Shown: positions 49,709-59,079, numbered from the stretch's first letter. The stretch: 64,000 bases of DNA from Pseudomonadota bacterium (GCA_023393475.1 JAEWLC010000025.1:186001-250000), one strand, 5' to 3'. Notes: a model not told the origin generated them from the letters alone. Translations and numbers: made by a program.

Positions 49709-50025
49709 GCCGACGGGTTGTTCTTTCGCGGACGGCCCTAAGTGACCTGACCAAGATCGGCCGATGGATCGCGGAAGCCGGGGCACCGCAGACGGCACGG
49801 CGCTACGTGCAGCGGATCAAGACGAGGCTAGCAGGGCTCGCAGAAGCGGCTCGGGCGGGACGGACTTTTGAGGCCGACGGCTCGGAGCTCCGGGTGATCG
49901 GCTTCGAGCGACGCATAATGATCGCATACCGTGTGGAAGAGACCCGCATCATCGTGACGCGGGTCTTCTATGGCGGCCAGGATTGGGAGCGCGCCCTGCG
50001 TGGCGGCGAGGATCCTGCCCCTTAA
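49705..50025 (+). CDS. parE: ParE/RelE-superfamily toxin
   Basis: 106 residues. The ParE fold is indicated by VVLSRTALSDLTKIGRWIAE, YVQRIKTRLAGLAE and the end FERRIMIAYRVEETRIIVTRVF-YGGQDW. ParE toxins inhibit DNA gyrase, whereas RelE relatives cut mRNA. The ParD partner favours the former. It overlaps the antitoxin by ATGA, and its stop overlaps the convergent tyrS stop. It is unrelated to the topoisomerase gene parE at the right edge. Confidence 0.92.
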   Translation: MSRRVVLSRTALSDLTKIGRWIAEAGAPQTARRYVQRIKTRLAGLAEAARAGRTFEADGSELRVIGFERRIMIAYRVEETRIIVTRVFYGGQDWERALRGGEDPAP

Positions 50026-51278
50026 ACCGGCTTCAGCAGTGCGTGCTTCTTCTTGCCGACCGAGAGCTTGATCACGCCTTCGGACAACAGTGCCGCCGTG
50101 CCTAGGGTCGCGCGCTCGTCGGTGACAGGCTCGTCGTTGACCCGGACAGCGCCCGACTGGACGTGACGCCGAGCTTCGCCGTTCGAGCCGGCGAGCCCGA
50201 CCGTCACCAGCGCATTCAGCAGGCCCAGCCCAGCCGCGAGATCGCCCTTGGCGATTTCAGTGGTCGGCAGCGACAGGTCGATGAAGCCGGCTTCGAAGGT
50301 TGCGGCGGCCGTGGAGGCGGACTTCTCGGCGGCCTCGCGGCCGTGGACGATCGCGGTCACCTCGGTGGCGAGGATCTTCTTGGCCTCGTTGAGCTCCGAG
50401 CCGCCGAGCGCTTCCAGCTTGGCGACCTCGTCGAGCGGCAGGCGAGTGAAGATCTTCAGCCACTTACCGACATCGGCGTCTTCGGTGTTTCGGAAGTACT
50501 GCCAGAAATCGTAGGGGCTAAAGAGCTCGCCGTTGAGCCAGACGGCGCCGGAAGCCGACTTGCCCATCTTTTCGCCGGAGGACTTGGTGAGGAGTGGCGT
50601 GGTGAGGGCGAAGAGCTGCGGCCCACCCATCTTGTGGCTGAGCTCGACGCCGTTGATGATGTTGCCCCACTGGTCGGAGCCGCCCATCTGCAGCACCGTG
50701 CCGTAGCGCCGGTTGAGCTCCGTGAAGTCGTAGCCCTGCATGATCATGTAGTTGAACTCGAGGAAGCTCAGCGACTGCTCGCGATCGAGCCTCAGCTTCA
50801 CCGAGTCGAAGCTCAGCATGCGGTTGACCGAGAAGTAACGGCCCACATCGCGCAGGAACTCGACGTATTTCAGCTCGAGCAGCCAATCGGCATTGTTGAC
50901 CATGATGGCATCGGTCGGACCGTCGCCGTAGCGGAGGATCCGGCTGTAGACCTTCTTGATGCTCTCGATATTGGCGTTGATCTGCTCGACCGTCAGCAGC
51001 TTGCGCTGGTCGTCGCGGAAGCTGGGATCGCCCACCATCGAGGTGCCGCCGCCCATCAGCGAGATAGGACGGTGACCAGTTTCCTGCAGCCAGTGGAGCA
51101 GGGTGACCGTGATCAGGTTGCCGATATGGATCGACGTCGCGGTCGCGTCATAGCCGACGTAACCGGTGATGATCTCCTTGGATGCCTGGGCATCGAGGCC
51201 TTCGGGATCGGAGATTTGGTGGATGAAACCTCGCTGATCGAGGACGTTCAGAAACTCGGACTTGTACTTGGCTGCCAT
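50022..51278 (-). CDS. tyrS: Tyrosyl-tRNA synthetase
   Basis: 418 residues from ATG 51278. This class I enzyme has HIGN in place of HIGH (TSIHIGNLI) and KMGKS as the KMSKS loop (SSGEKMGKSASG). The tyrosine pocket includes LMGGGTSMVGDPS and GSDQWGNIINGVEL. The C-terminal S4 RNA-binding domain (about 350-415, NGEARRHVQSGAVRVN) is present. Its end overlaps the ParDE toxin gene. Confidence 0.97.
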   Translation of the reverse strand: MAAKYKSEFLNVLDQRGFIHQISDPEGLDAQASKEIITGYVGYDATATSIHIGNLITVTLLHWLQETGHRPISLMGGGTSMVGDPSFRDDQRKLLTVEQINANIESIKKVYSRILRYGDGPTDAIMVNNADWLLELKYVEFLRDVGRYFSVNRMLSFDSVKLRLDREQSLSFLEFNYMIMQGYDFTELNRRYGTVLQMGGSDQWGNIINGVELSHKMGGPQLFALTTPLLTKSSGEKMGKSASGAVWLNGELFSPYDFWQYFRNTEDADVGKWLKIFTRLPLDEVAKLEALGGSELNEAKKILATEVTAIVHGREAAEKSASTAAATFEAGFIDLSLPTTEIAKGDLAAGLGLLNALVTVGLAGSNGEARRHVQSGAVRVNDEPVTDERATLGTAALLSEGVIKLSVGKKKHALLKPV

Positions 51279-51379
51279 CGGCTTGCCCCATGAGATAGAC
51301 CGGCTCGTCATGAGGGCGAGTACACCCCCATGAGGACCTCATCCCGAGCCTTCCGAAGGAAGAGGTCCGGGGCGTATGG

Positions 51380-52042
51380 CTAGCGCCCCTTGCCCGCCGC
51401 GATTTCCGCGCGGCGCCGGTCAAGATAGTCGGAGCAGCGCTCGGTCAGTTCCTCGATCTTGCCTTCGTAGAAGTGGTTGGCGCCTTCGACGATCTGCTGC
51501 TCGATGGTGATGCCCTTCTGCGTCTTCAGCTTGTCCACCAGCTTCTGGACCGACGCCGGCGGCGCCACCCGGTCCTTCTCACCGTGGATGATGAGGCCCG
51601 ACGACGGGCAGGGGGCGAGGAACGAGAAGTCGTAGAGGTTCTCGGGCGGCGTCACCGAGATGAAGCCTTCGACTTCCGGACGGCGCATCAGGAGCTGCAT
51701 GCCGATCCAGGCGCCGAACGAGAAACCGGCGATCCAGCAGCCGCGCGATTCGCGGTTGAGGCTCTGCAGCCAGTCGAGCGCCGCCGCAGCGTCGCTGAGT
51801 TCGCCGATGCCGTGGTCGAACATGCCCTGCGAGCGACCGACGCCGCGCGAGTTGAAGCGCAGCACCGAGAAGCCACGGTTTGCGAACATGTAGAACAGGT
51901 TGTAGACGATCTGGTTGTTCATCGTTCCGCCAAACTGCGGATGAGGATGAAGCACGATCGCGATGGGTGCGTTCGGATCCTTGCCCTGCTGGTAGCGCCC
52001 CTCGAGGCGTCCTTCGGGTCCATTGAAGATCACTTCTGGCAT
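51380..52042 (-). CDS. Alpha/beta hydrolase, dienelactone-hydrolase-like
   Basis: 220 residues. IVLHPHPQFGGTMNNQIV is the oxyanion-hole segment of this family, the nucleophile lies in AGFSFGAWIG, the acid in HGEKDRVAP and His in GANHFYEG. No signal peptide is present. Homologs are widespread, and often mislabelled as dienelactone or CocE/NonD hydrolases; the substrate is not known. It is divergent from the suf operon. Confidence 0.87.
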   Translation of the reverse strand: MPEVIFNGPEGRLEGRYQQGKDPNAPIAIVLHPHPQFGGTMNNQIVYNLFYMFANRGFSVLRFNSRGVGRSQGMFDHGIGELSDAAAALDWLQSLNRESRGCWIAGFSFGAWIGMQLLMRRPEVEGFISVTPPENLYDFSFLAPCPSSGLIIHGEKDRVAPPASVQKLVDKLKTQKGITIEQQIVEGANHFYEGKIEELTERCSDYLDRRRAEIAAGKGR

Positions 52043-52160
52043 AAGGTCGTTTCCTTGGCCTCGCCGGACCTCTATGCGCTGGGCTCATGCCTCGCGCGCG
52101 GGCCGGTCTCTCGGCTTGACGAATGACGTGCCGCTGCCTAAAACATGGGCCGAAAACTCC

Positions 52161-52181
52161 AGTTTCGAATAATTCTAAACT
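52161..52181. promoter_or_regulatory. Irr-type iron control element before the suf operon
   Basis: AGTTTCGAATAATTCTAAACT is a 21-base palindrome with one mismatch and fits the ICE motif TTTAGAA-N3-TTCTAAA bound by Irr in Rhizobiales. It lies about 160 bases before the first suf gene and 119 bases before the divergent hydrolase, within a 300-base gap that holds no gene. It suggests iron- and haem-responsive control of cluster assembly. Confidence 0.7.
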
Positions 52182-52342
52182 GAGTTTTCAAAGGCGGCAG
52201 TTGGTGTTTCAACCGCTTCCGGTTGTTGGTGAGCGCTCCTTGTAGAGAAAGTGAGCGCCCGATTTCAAGAATTGTTTCGGGTTCCCGGCGAAATGCGACG
52301 ACGTCGCAGGGTGCCATTCGAAGCGCAACAGACCAGGGTTCG

Positions 52343-53497
52343 ATGACGCGACAGGCGATCTATCTTGATCACAATGCGTCCGCGCCGCTTCTTCCGGAGG
52401 CGCGCGAGGCACTTGTTGCCGCGCTCGATCTGGTGGGTAACCCGTCCTCCGTGCATGCACAGGGCAGGGCTCTTCGTGGCCTGATCGACAAGGCGCGCGC
52501 CCTGGTGGCCAAGCTCGCCGGTGCCGAGCGCGACCAGGTCGTGTTCACCGGTTCCGCGACCGAGGCGATCACCCAGGCGATCGTCGCCGGCGCCAGGGCA
52601 TTCAATGTGGATGCGATCATCGTGTCTGCCGGCGACCATGCCGCAGTGCTCAAGGCGGCTGAAGCGACCGGGCTGCCGGTGAAGAAGATCGGTCTCGATG
52701 CCGATGGACGTATCAAGGTCGAGGAGATCGCCGCGGCCGCGGCTGCCGCCGATCTCGTCGGCATGCGGCTTCTGGTTGCGGTGCATCTCGTGAACAACGA
52801 GACCGGCGTGATCCAGCCTGTCGACCGCATCGAGATGCTGGTCGGGCCGAGCCCGCATTATCTGTTCGTCGATGCGGTGCAGGGCTTCGGCAAGGTGGAA
52901 CTGGACTTCGCCGCGCGTGCGCCGGACCTGATGGCGGTGAGCGGCCACAAGATCGGCGGTCCTGCCGGTGTTGGCGCGCTGCTGATGAAAGGGCATGCCG
53001 ACCAGGTGCGGCTGATCCCGGGTGGCGGCCAGGAAAGCGGGCGGCGCGGCGGCACCGAGAATGCCGCGGTCATCGCCGGCTTCGGCGCGGCTGCGGAGGC
53101 GTTCGCCCACCACTTCTACGATGCCAACACGATCGAGCTGGTGCAGCTTGCCGAGGATGGGATGCGCGCGATTGCGCCCGATCTCGTGATCTTCGGCGAG
53201 AAGGCCGATCGCATCGGCAATGTCTCTAACTTCGCCGTGCCGGGTCTCAAGAATTCGGTCGCGATGATGGGGCTCGACCTCGCCGGACTGGCGGTTTCGT
53301 CGGGCTCTGCCTGCTCCTCCGGCAAGGTCGGCCCGAGCCACGTGCTCGACGCCATGGGCGTGCCGGCCGAGCTTGGCGAATGTGCAATGCGAGTGAGCTT
53401 CGGCTGGTCCTCTACCAAATCGGACGTCGAAGCCTATCTCAGTGGTTTCAGCGAAGTCGTGGGGCGCCACCGCGCACGCCACGGCGTTGCAGCATAG
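52343..53497 (+). CDS. Cysteine desulfurase, IscS/NifS group, first gene of the suf operon
   Basis: 384 residues from ATG 52343, with AGGG before it. This PLP enzyme starts YLDHNASAPLLPEAR. The PLP lysine is in VSGHKIGGPAG and the active Cys in SSGSACSSGKVGPSHVL. The flexible Cys loop is of the class I (NifS/IscS) type, unlike the SufS class II enzyme later in the same operon. Having both is usual in Rhizobiales suf operons. It is followed by sufB after ten bases. Confidence 0.93.
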   Translation: MTRQAIYLDHNASAPLLPEAREALVAALDLVGNPSSVHAQGRALRGLIDKARALVAKLAGAERDQVVFTGSATEAITQAIVAGARAFNVDAIIVSAGDHAAVLKAAEATGLPVKKIGLDADGRIKVEEIAAAAAAADLVGMRLLVAVHLVNNETGVIQPVDRIEMLVGPSPHYLFVDAVQGFGKVELDFAARAPDLMAVSGHKIGGPAGVGALLMKGHADQVRLIPGGGQESGRRGGTENAAVIAGFGAAAEAFAHHFYDANTIELVQLAEDGMRAIAPDLVIFGEKADRIGNVSNFAVPGLKNSVAMMGLDLAGLAVSSGSACSSGKVGPSHVLDAMGVPAELGECAMRVSFGWSSTKSDVEAYLSGFSEVVGRHRARHGVAA

Positions 53498-53507
53498 GAA
53501 GAAGACG

Positions 53508-55007
53508 ATGGCCCGTTACGATATCCCGACACTCAAGGAAGAGATCGTCGACGACACGGTCGAGCAGGTGCTTGCTCTCGATGTCGAGAAGTACAAGTAC
53601 GGGTTCGAAACGATCATCGAGTCCGAAAAGGCTCCGAAGGGCCTGAACGAGGACACGATCCGCTTCATCTCGGCCAAGAAGGAAGAGCCGGAGTGGATGC
53701 TGGAGTGGCGGCTCGAGGCCTACAAGCGCTGGCTCACCATGGATGAGCCGACCTGGGCCAAGGTGCACTACCCCAAGATCGACTTCCAGGACATGTACTA
53801 CTACGCGGCGCCGAAGGGCTCGAATAAGCCAAAGTCGCTCGACGAGGTCGATCCGGCGCTGCTCGAAATGTACGAGAAGCTCGGCGTACCGCTGAAGGAG
53901 CGCGAGCTGCTGGCCGGCGTCGAGCAGCCCAAGGTTGCCGTGGACGCCGTGATCGACTCCGTGTCGGTCGCGACCACCTTCCGCGAAGAACTGAACAAGA
54001 TGGGCATCATCTTCTGCTCGATCAGCGAGGCGATCCGCGAATACCCCGACCTCGTGAAGCAGTACCTCGGCTCGGTCGTCCCGGTGTCCGACAACTATTA
54101 CGCGACGCTGAACTCGGCCGTCTTCACTGACGGCTCGTTCTGCTACATCCCCAAGGGCGTCCGCTGCCCGATGGAGCTCAGCACCTATTTCCGCATCAAC
54201 GAGGCCAAGACCGGTCAGTTTGAGCGCACGCTGCTGATCGCCGACGAGGGCGCCTATGTCAGCTATCTCGAAGGCTGCACGGCCCCGGCCCGCAACGAGC
54301 ATCAGCTCCATGCCGCCGTGGTCGAGCTGGTCGCCATGAAGGACGCCGAGATCAAGTACTCGACCGTGCAGAACTGGTTCCCGGGCGACAAGGACGGCAA
54401 GGGCGGCGTCTACAACTTCGTGACGAAGCGCGGCGACTGCCGTGGCGACAATTCCAAGATCAGCTGGACCCAGGTGGAAACCGGCTCGGCCATCACCTGG
54501 AAGTACCCCAGCTGCATCCTGCGTGGCGACAACTCGTCGGGCGAGTTCTACTCGATCGCCATCTCGAACGGCTATCAGCAGGTCGATAGCGGCACCAAGA
54601 TGCTGCATCTGGGCAAGAATACCACGAGCCGGATCATCTCCAAGGGCATCGCGGCGGGCTTCTCGGACAACACCTACCGTGGCCAGGTCTCGGCCCACGC
54701 CAAGGCCAAGGGCGCCCGCAACTTCACCCAGTGCGACAGCCTGCTGATCGGCGACAAGTGCGGCGCGCACACGGTGCCCTACATCGAGAGCCGCAACTCG
54801 AGCGCCGTGTTCGAGCACGAGGCGACGACTTCCAAGATCTCGGACGACCAGATGTTCTACGCCATGCAGCGCGGCCTCTCCGAAGAGGAAGCGGTGGCGC
54901 TGATCGTCAACGGCTTCGTCCGCGACGTGCTGCAGCACCTGCCGATGGAATTCATGGTCGAGACGCAGAAGCTGATCTCGATCTCGCTCGAAGGCAGCGT
55001 CGGCTAA
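53508..55007 (+). CDS. sufB: Fe-S cluster assembly scaffold SufB
   Basis: 499 residues from ATG 53508, preceded by AGGAAGAAG. SufB forms the SufBC2D scaffold that builds clusters. The conserved beta-helix contains YFRINEAKTGQFERTLLIAD, YLEGCTAPARNEHQLHAAVVE and the end VRDVLQHLPMEFMVE; the cysteine in EGCTAP is conserved. Its stop TAA directly abuts the ATG of a small zinc-ribbon gene instead of sufC. Confidence 0.97.
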   Translation: MARYDIPTLKEEIVDDTVEQVLALDVEKYKYGFETIIESEKAPKGLNEDTIRFISAKKEEPEWMLEWRLEAYKRWLTMDEPTWAKVHYPKIDFQDMYYYAAPKGSNKPKSLDEVDPALLEMYEKLGVPLKERELLAGVEQPKVAVDAVIDSVSVATTFREELNKMGIIFCSISEAIREYPDLVKQYLGSVVPVSDNYYATLNSAVFTDGSFCYIPKGVRCPMELSTYFRINEAKTGQFERTLLIADEGAYVSYLEGCTAPARNEHQLHAAVVELVAMKDAEIKYSTVQNWFPGDKDGKGGVYNFVTKRGDCRGDNSKISWTQVETGSAITWKYPSCILRGDNSSGEFYSIAISNGYQQVDSGTKMLHLGKNTTSRIISKGIAAGFSDNTYRGQVSAHAKAKGARNFTQCDSLLIGDKCGAHTVPYIESRNSSAVFEHEATTSKISDDQMFYAMQRGLSEEEAVALIVNGFVRDVLQHLPMEFMVETQKLISISLEGSVG

Positions 55008-55319
55008 ATGGATCTGCAGGAGCAACAGAGCGCTCACGCCCACTGCAACAACAACAAGGCTGAACTCGGCCGAAGTGTGGTTGCGGGCTGCTTCTACTGC
55101 TTGGAAACCTACTCGCCTTCGATCGTAGCCGAGTGGATCGACAGCAATAGCGACACTGCTCTTTGCCCCCGCTGTGGGATTGACAGTGTAATAGGCGATG
55201 CCTCCGGTCTGCCTGTTAACGAGCGAGCGTTCCTCTCGGAAATGCACGCCCACTGGTTTGATCGACCGGCCGAGCCGGTATCGCGCGAAGAACAATCGGG
55301 CCGGGTACAGAACACCTGA
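55008..55319 (+). CDS. Small zinc-ribbon-like protein inserted between sufB and sufC
   Basis: 103 residues whose ATG directly follows the sufB TAA, so translation is coupled. Two cysteine pairs, GCFYCLETYSP and ALCPRCGIDSVIG, form a zinc-ribbon-like site, followed by FLSEMHAHWFD. The order CFYC, CPxCGIDSVIG and F-x-x-x-MH-x-x-WF recalls a small family labelled only as cytoplasmic proteins in enterobacteria and pseudomonads. Its codon use and GC look lower than the suf genes around it. It has no known suf role. Confidence 0.78.
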   Translation: MDLQEQQSAHAHCNNNKAELGRSVVAGCFYCLETYSPSIVAEWIDSNSDTALCPRCGIDSVIGDASGLPVNERAFLSEMHAHWFDRPAEPVSREEQSGRVQNT

Positions 55320-55380
55320 CGCCCCAAGGAACACCCTCCGCCCGCGACCTTGAACCGCGGTGCGAAGAATGGAGACAACA

Positions 55381-56145
55381 ATGACGACCCCAATGCTCGA
55401 AATCCGCAACCTGCACGTCCGCATCGAGGAACGCGAGATCCTCAAGGGCGTGAACCTGGTGGTGCCGCGCGGTGAAGTGCACGCCATCATGGGCCGCAAC
55501 GGTTCGGGTAAATCGACGCTGAGCTACGTGCTCGCCGGCAAGGAAGACTACGAGGTCACTGAGGGCGAGGTTCTGCTCGACGGCGAGAACATCCTCGAGA
55601 TGGAGCCGAACGAGCGCGCCGTGGCCGGCCTGTTCCTCGCGTTCCAGTACCCGATCGAGATCCCGGGCGTCGCCACCATGACCTTCCTCAAGGCTGCGCT
55701 GAATGCCCAGCGCAAGGGCCGCGGCGAAGGCGAAATCTCGACCCCGGACTTCATGAAGGCGGTCAAGGAAGCCGGCGCTGCGATGAATATCGACAGCGAC
55801 ATGCTGAAGCGCGCCCTCAATGTCGGTTTCTCCGGCGGCGAGAAGAAGCGTGCCGAAATCCTGCAGATGGCGCTCTTGAAGCCCAAGATGTGCGTGCTCG
55901 ACGAGACTGACTCGGGCCTCGACATCGATGCGTTGCAGGTGGTGTCGAAGGGCGTGAACGCGCTCCGCGACGGCAACCGCTCGATGCTGGTCATCACCCA
56001 CTACCAGCGCCTGCTGAACCACATCGTGCCTGATGTCGTGCACGTGTTCTCGGATGGCCGCGTGGTCGAGAGTGGCCCCAAGGAACTGGCGCTCGAGCTC
56101 GAAGCCAAGGGCTATGCCGACTTCGACGGGGAGAAGGCGGCGTGA
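55381..56145 (+). CDS. sufC: Fe-S cluster assembly ATPase SufC
   Basis: 254 residues from ATG 55381, with GGAG seven bases upstream. ABC ATPase motifs are Walker A GRNGSGKST, signature FSGGEKKRAEI and Walker B CVLDETDSGLD. It powers conformational change in SufBC2D and does not drive transport. Its stop overlaps the sufD GTG by four bases. Confidence 0.97.
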   Translation: MTTPMLEIRNLHVRIEEREILKGVNLVVPRGEVHAIMGRNGSGKSTLSYVLAGKEDYEVTEGEVLLDGENILEMEPNERAVAGLFLAFQYPIEIPGVATMTFLKAALNAQRKGRGEGEISTPDFMKAVKEAGAAMNIDSDMLKRALNVGFSGGEKKRAEILQMALLKPKMCVLDETDSGLDIDALQVVSKGVNALRDGNRSMLVITHYQRLLNHIVPDVVHVFSDGRVVESGPKELALELEAKGYADFDGEKAA

Positions 56146-57350
56146 GCATCCACGTTCCCACCCGTCTCGGCCCGGCCGAGACCAAGCTGATCGAGCAGCT
56201 GACCGCTGCCGGCGCATCGGCAGAGGCCGAGCGGCTGACCGGCACGGGCCTGCCGACCCGTCGCGTCGAGGCCTACCACTATACCGACCTGAAGCAGCTG
56301 CTGCGCTCGGTTCCCGAACTCGCGGCCGCGGCCGAGGAAGCCAGCGCCCCGGCGCTTCGCGTGCCCGGCGCCTACCAGGTGATGATCGCCAATGGTGCCG
56401 TGCAGGACACCGGTACGGCTCCGGCCGGCGTGATCGTCGGCAAGACGAACGGTGGCGTGCTGACGACGCGTGATGACGTGGTTACGCGTCTCAACAATGC
56501 TCTGGTCAAGGAAGCCCTCACGCTGGACCTCGACGGCTCCGTCGATCCGGTCGTCCAGATCGACCGCCGCACCGAGGGTGCCGCCGGCCACTCGGCCGGC
56601 GCCGCCAAGATCTACGTGGCGGATAATGCCAGCGCGGTGATCCTCGAGACCTATTCGGGCTCCGAAGAGGCGCATCTGGGCAACCACGCGACCTACCTGG
56701 CGCTCGGCACGAACGCCAGGGTGACCCACATCACGGTGAACCTCGCCGCGGCCAAGGCCACGCATTTTGCCACCAACGAGTATCACCTTGCCGAGGGCGC
56801 GCAGCTCCGCACGCTGGTGATCAACGCCGGCGCGGCGCTGAGCCGGACCCAGCTGTTCCCGAAATACGAGGGGGCAGGGGCCCACGCCGACGTCACCGGC
56901 CTCAACCTCGTGGGCGATGGCCAGCACACCGACATCACCATGGATGCGTTGCACGCCGTGCCCCACACGTCGTCCAAGCCGCTGTTCAAGTCGATCGCCC
57001 GCGGCCGTTCGAAGGCTATCGTGCAGGGCCGACTGGTCGTCGCGCGCGACGCGCAGAAGACCGACGCCAAGCTGATGAGCCAGGGCCTGATGCTGTCGGA
57101 AGAGGCGGAAATCCTCGCCAAGCCCGAGCTCGAGATCTACGCCGACGACGTGGTCTGCGGCCACGGCGCGACGAGCGGCCAGCTCGATGAAGACCACATG
57201 TTCTACCTCCTCAGCCGCGGCATCCCCAAGGCCGACGCGGAGACCATGCTGGTGCGGGCGTTCCTCGCCGAGCTGATCGATCCCATCGAGGACGAAGCGC
57301 TCAACGAGGCCCTGACTGCAGTAGTCGATGGATGGCTGGCGCGGGGCTGA
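56142..57350 (+). CDS. sufD: Fe-S cluster assembly protein SufD
   Basis: 402 residues from GTG 56142. It is a paralog of SufB: a helical N-terminus with LPTRRVEAYHYTDL, a central beta-helix, and the C-terminal block HGATSGQLDEDHMFYLLSRG with the conserved His in CGHGATSG. It completes the SufBC2D scaffold and helps supply iron. Confidence 0.96.
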   Translation: MSIHVPTRLGPAETKLIEQLTAAGASAEAERLTGTGLPTRRVEAYHYTDLKQLLRSVPELAAAAEEASAPALRVPGAYQVMIANGAVQDTGTAPAGVIVGKTNGGVLTTRDDVVTRLNNALVKEALTLDLDGSVDPVVQIDRRTEGAAGHSAGAAKIYVADNASAVILETYSGSEEAHLGNHATYLALGTNARVTHITVNLAAAKATHFATNEYHLAEGAQLRTLVINAGAALSRTQLFPKYEGAGAHADVTGLNLVGDGQHTDITMDALHAVPHTSSKPLFKSIARGRSKAIVQGRLVVARDAQKTDAKLMSQGLMLSEEAEILAKPELEIYADDVVCGHGATSGQLDEDHMFYLLSRGIPKADAETMLVRAFLAELIDPIEDEALNEALTAVVDGWLARG

Positions 57351-57379
57351 TCCTGCGCCTCCCTCAACGGTAGAACACG

Positions 57380-58600
57380 ATGACCTTCGACCTCGCCAAA
57401 GTCCGTGCCGATTTCCCGATCCTCGACGAGAAGATCCACGGGAACCAGCTGGTCTATCTCGACAGCGGCGCGTCGGCGCAGAAGCCGAACGCGGTGCTGG
57501 ACAAGATGGATTGGGCGCACCGGCATGCCTATGCCAACGTCCACCGCGGCCTGCACACGCTCGCGAACCGGGCGACCGAGGCCTACGAGGATGGCCGCAA
57601 GGCCGTGAAGCGCTTCCTCAACGCGGCCCGCGAGGAAGAGATCATCTTCGCCCGCTCGGCCACCGAGGCGATCAACCTCGTGGCGTCGTCGTTCCTCGGC
57701 CTCCGGATCGGGGAGGGCGACGAGATCGTCCTTTCGATCATGGAGCACCACTCCAACATCGTGCCCTGGCACTTCCATCGCGAGCGCAAGGGCGCGGTGC
57801 TGAAGTGGGTGGATGTCGGCGATGACGGCAGCTTCTCCATCGATGCGTTCGAGCAGGCGCTGTCGCCGAAGACCAAGATGGTCGCCATCACGCACATGTC
57901 GAACGTGCTCGGTACGGTGACGCCGATCAAGCAGATCGTCGAGATCGCCCATGCGCGCGGCATTCCGGTGCTGGTCGACGGCAGCCAGGGCGCGGTGCAC
58001 CGCAAGGTGGACGTGCAGGACCTCGGCGTCGATTTCTACGTCTTCACCGGCCACAAGCTCTACGGGCCGACCGGCATCGGCGTGCTCTACGGCAAGTACG
58101 ACCTGCTCGCCGAGATGCAGCCGTTCAACGGTGGTGGTGAGATGATCGACACCGTCACAATGGACTCGATCACCTACAACGAGCCGCCGCACCGCTTCGA
58201 GGCCGGCACGCCGCCGATCGTCCAGGCGATCGGACTGGGCGCAGCCATCGAGTATGTCGAGGGCATCGGCCACGAGGCAGCCGAGGCGCATGAGGCGGAA
58301 CTGACGGCTTACGCGTTGGAGCGGCTGGGCCGGGTCAACTCCCTGCGCCTCATCGGCACTGCGCCGGGAAAGGGCGGCATCTTCTCGTTCGAGCTCAAGG
58401 GTGCGCACGCCCACGACGTTTCGACCATCCTCGACCGCTACGGCATTGCCGTGCGGGCGGGAACGCATTGCGCGATGCCGCTGCTGAAACGCTTCGGCGT
58501 CACCTCTACCTGCCGGGCCTCCTTCGGCCTATATACCGGAAAAGACGATATCGACGCGCTCGTCGAGGGCATCGAAAAGGCGCGAAGCTTCTTCGCGTAA
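57380..58600 (+). CDS. sufS: Cysteine desulfurase SufS
   Basis: 406 residues. PLP Lys is in FTGHKLYGPTGIG and the active Cys in RAGTHCAMPLL, with class II spacing. YLDSGASAQKPNAVLD and MEHHSNIVPWH are typical. No sufE gene follows, so the sulfur carrier is either elsewhere or not needed. AACGGTAGAAC lies upstream of the ATG. Confidence 0.96.
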   Translation: MTFDLAKVRADFPILDEKIHGNQLVYLDSGASAQKPNAVLDKMDWAHRHAYANVHRGLHTLANRATEAYEDGRKAVKRFLNAAREEEIIFARSATEAINLVASSFLGLRIGEGDEIVLSIMEHHSNIVPWHFHRERKGAVLKWVDVGDDGSFSIDAFEQALSPKTKMVAITHMSNVLGTVTPIKQIVEIAHARGIPVLVDGSQGAVHRKVDVQDLGVDFYVFTGHKLYGPTGIGVLYGKYDLLAEMQPFNGGGEMIDTVTMDSITYNEPPHRFEAGTPPIVQAIGLGAAIEYVEGIGHEAAEAHEAELTAYALERLGRVNSLRLIGTAPGKGGIFSFELKGAHAHDVSTILDRYGIAVRAGTHCAMPLLKRFGVTSTCRASFGLYTGKDDIDALVEGIEKARSFFA

Positions 58601-58609
58601 GGATTTGAC

Positions 58610-59026
58610 ATGACGGACGAAGCGAAAGAACTGGCCCCCGCGGTCGAGACGCCCGAACCCAACGCCGGCGATGCCCCGCGCATCACGCCGAACGTTGCCG
58701 GCTCGCTGCCAGCCGAGGAAGTCGAGCGGATCACGCGCGACCTGATCGGGGCGCTGAAGACCGTCTACGACCCGGAAATCCCGGTCGACATCTACGAGCT
58801 CGGCCTCATCTACAAGGTCGACCTGGACGATGATCGCAACCTCGCCATCGACATGACGCTGACCGCCCCGGGCTGCCCGGTGGCTGGCGAGATGCCGGGC
58901 TGGGTCGAGAATGCCGCCATGGGCGTCGAGGGCATCCAGAACGTCACCGTCAACATGGTCTACGATCCGCCGTGGGACGCATCGCGAATGAGCGAAGAAG
59001 CCCAGGTCGCGCTGAACTGGTGGTAA
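58610..59026 (+). CDS. sufT: SUF-associated MIP18/DUF59 protein (SufT)
   Basis: 138 residues. An acidic N-terminal extension (about 1-40) precedes the MIP18 domain: VYDPEIPVDIYELGLIYKV, TAPGCPVAGEMPGWV (conserved Cys) and VYDPPWDASRMSEEA. SufT proteins help mature certain Fe-S proteins. It starts nine bases after sufS. Confidence 0.93.
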   Translation: MTDEAKELAPAVETPEPNAGDAPRITPNVAGSLPAEEVERITRDLIGALKTVYDPEIPVDIYELGLIYKVDLDDDRNLAIDMTLTAPGCPVAGEMPGWVENAAMGVEGIQNVTVNMVYDPPWDASRMSEEAQVALNWW

Positions 59027-59079
59027 CTCGCCTGCGATAGGTCTATATATCGTCTAGTTACGATGAAAGTCCGAGTCCG

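Noticed and set aside
53448..55499. 683-codon open frame on the minus strand across sufB
   Set aside because: It is antisense to an unmistakable sufB, its product is an Arg/His/Val-rich mixture without motifs, and such open shadows are common in high-GC DNA.
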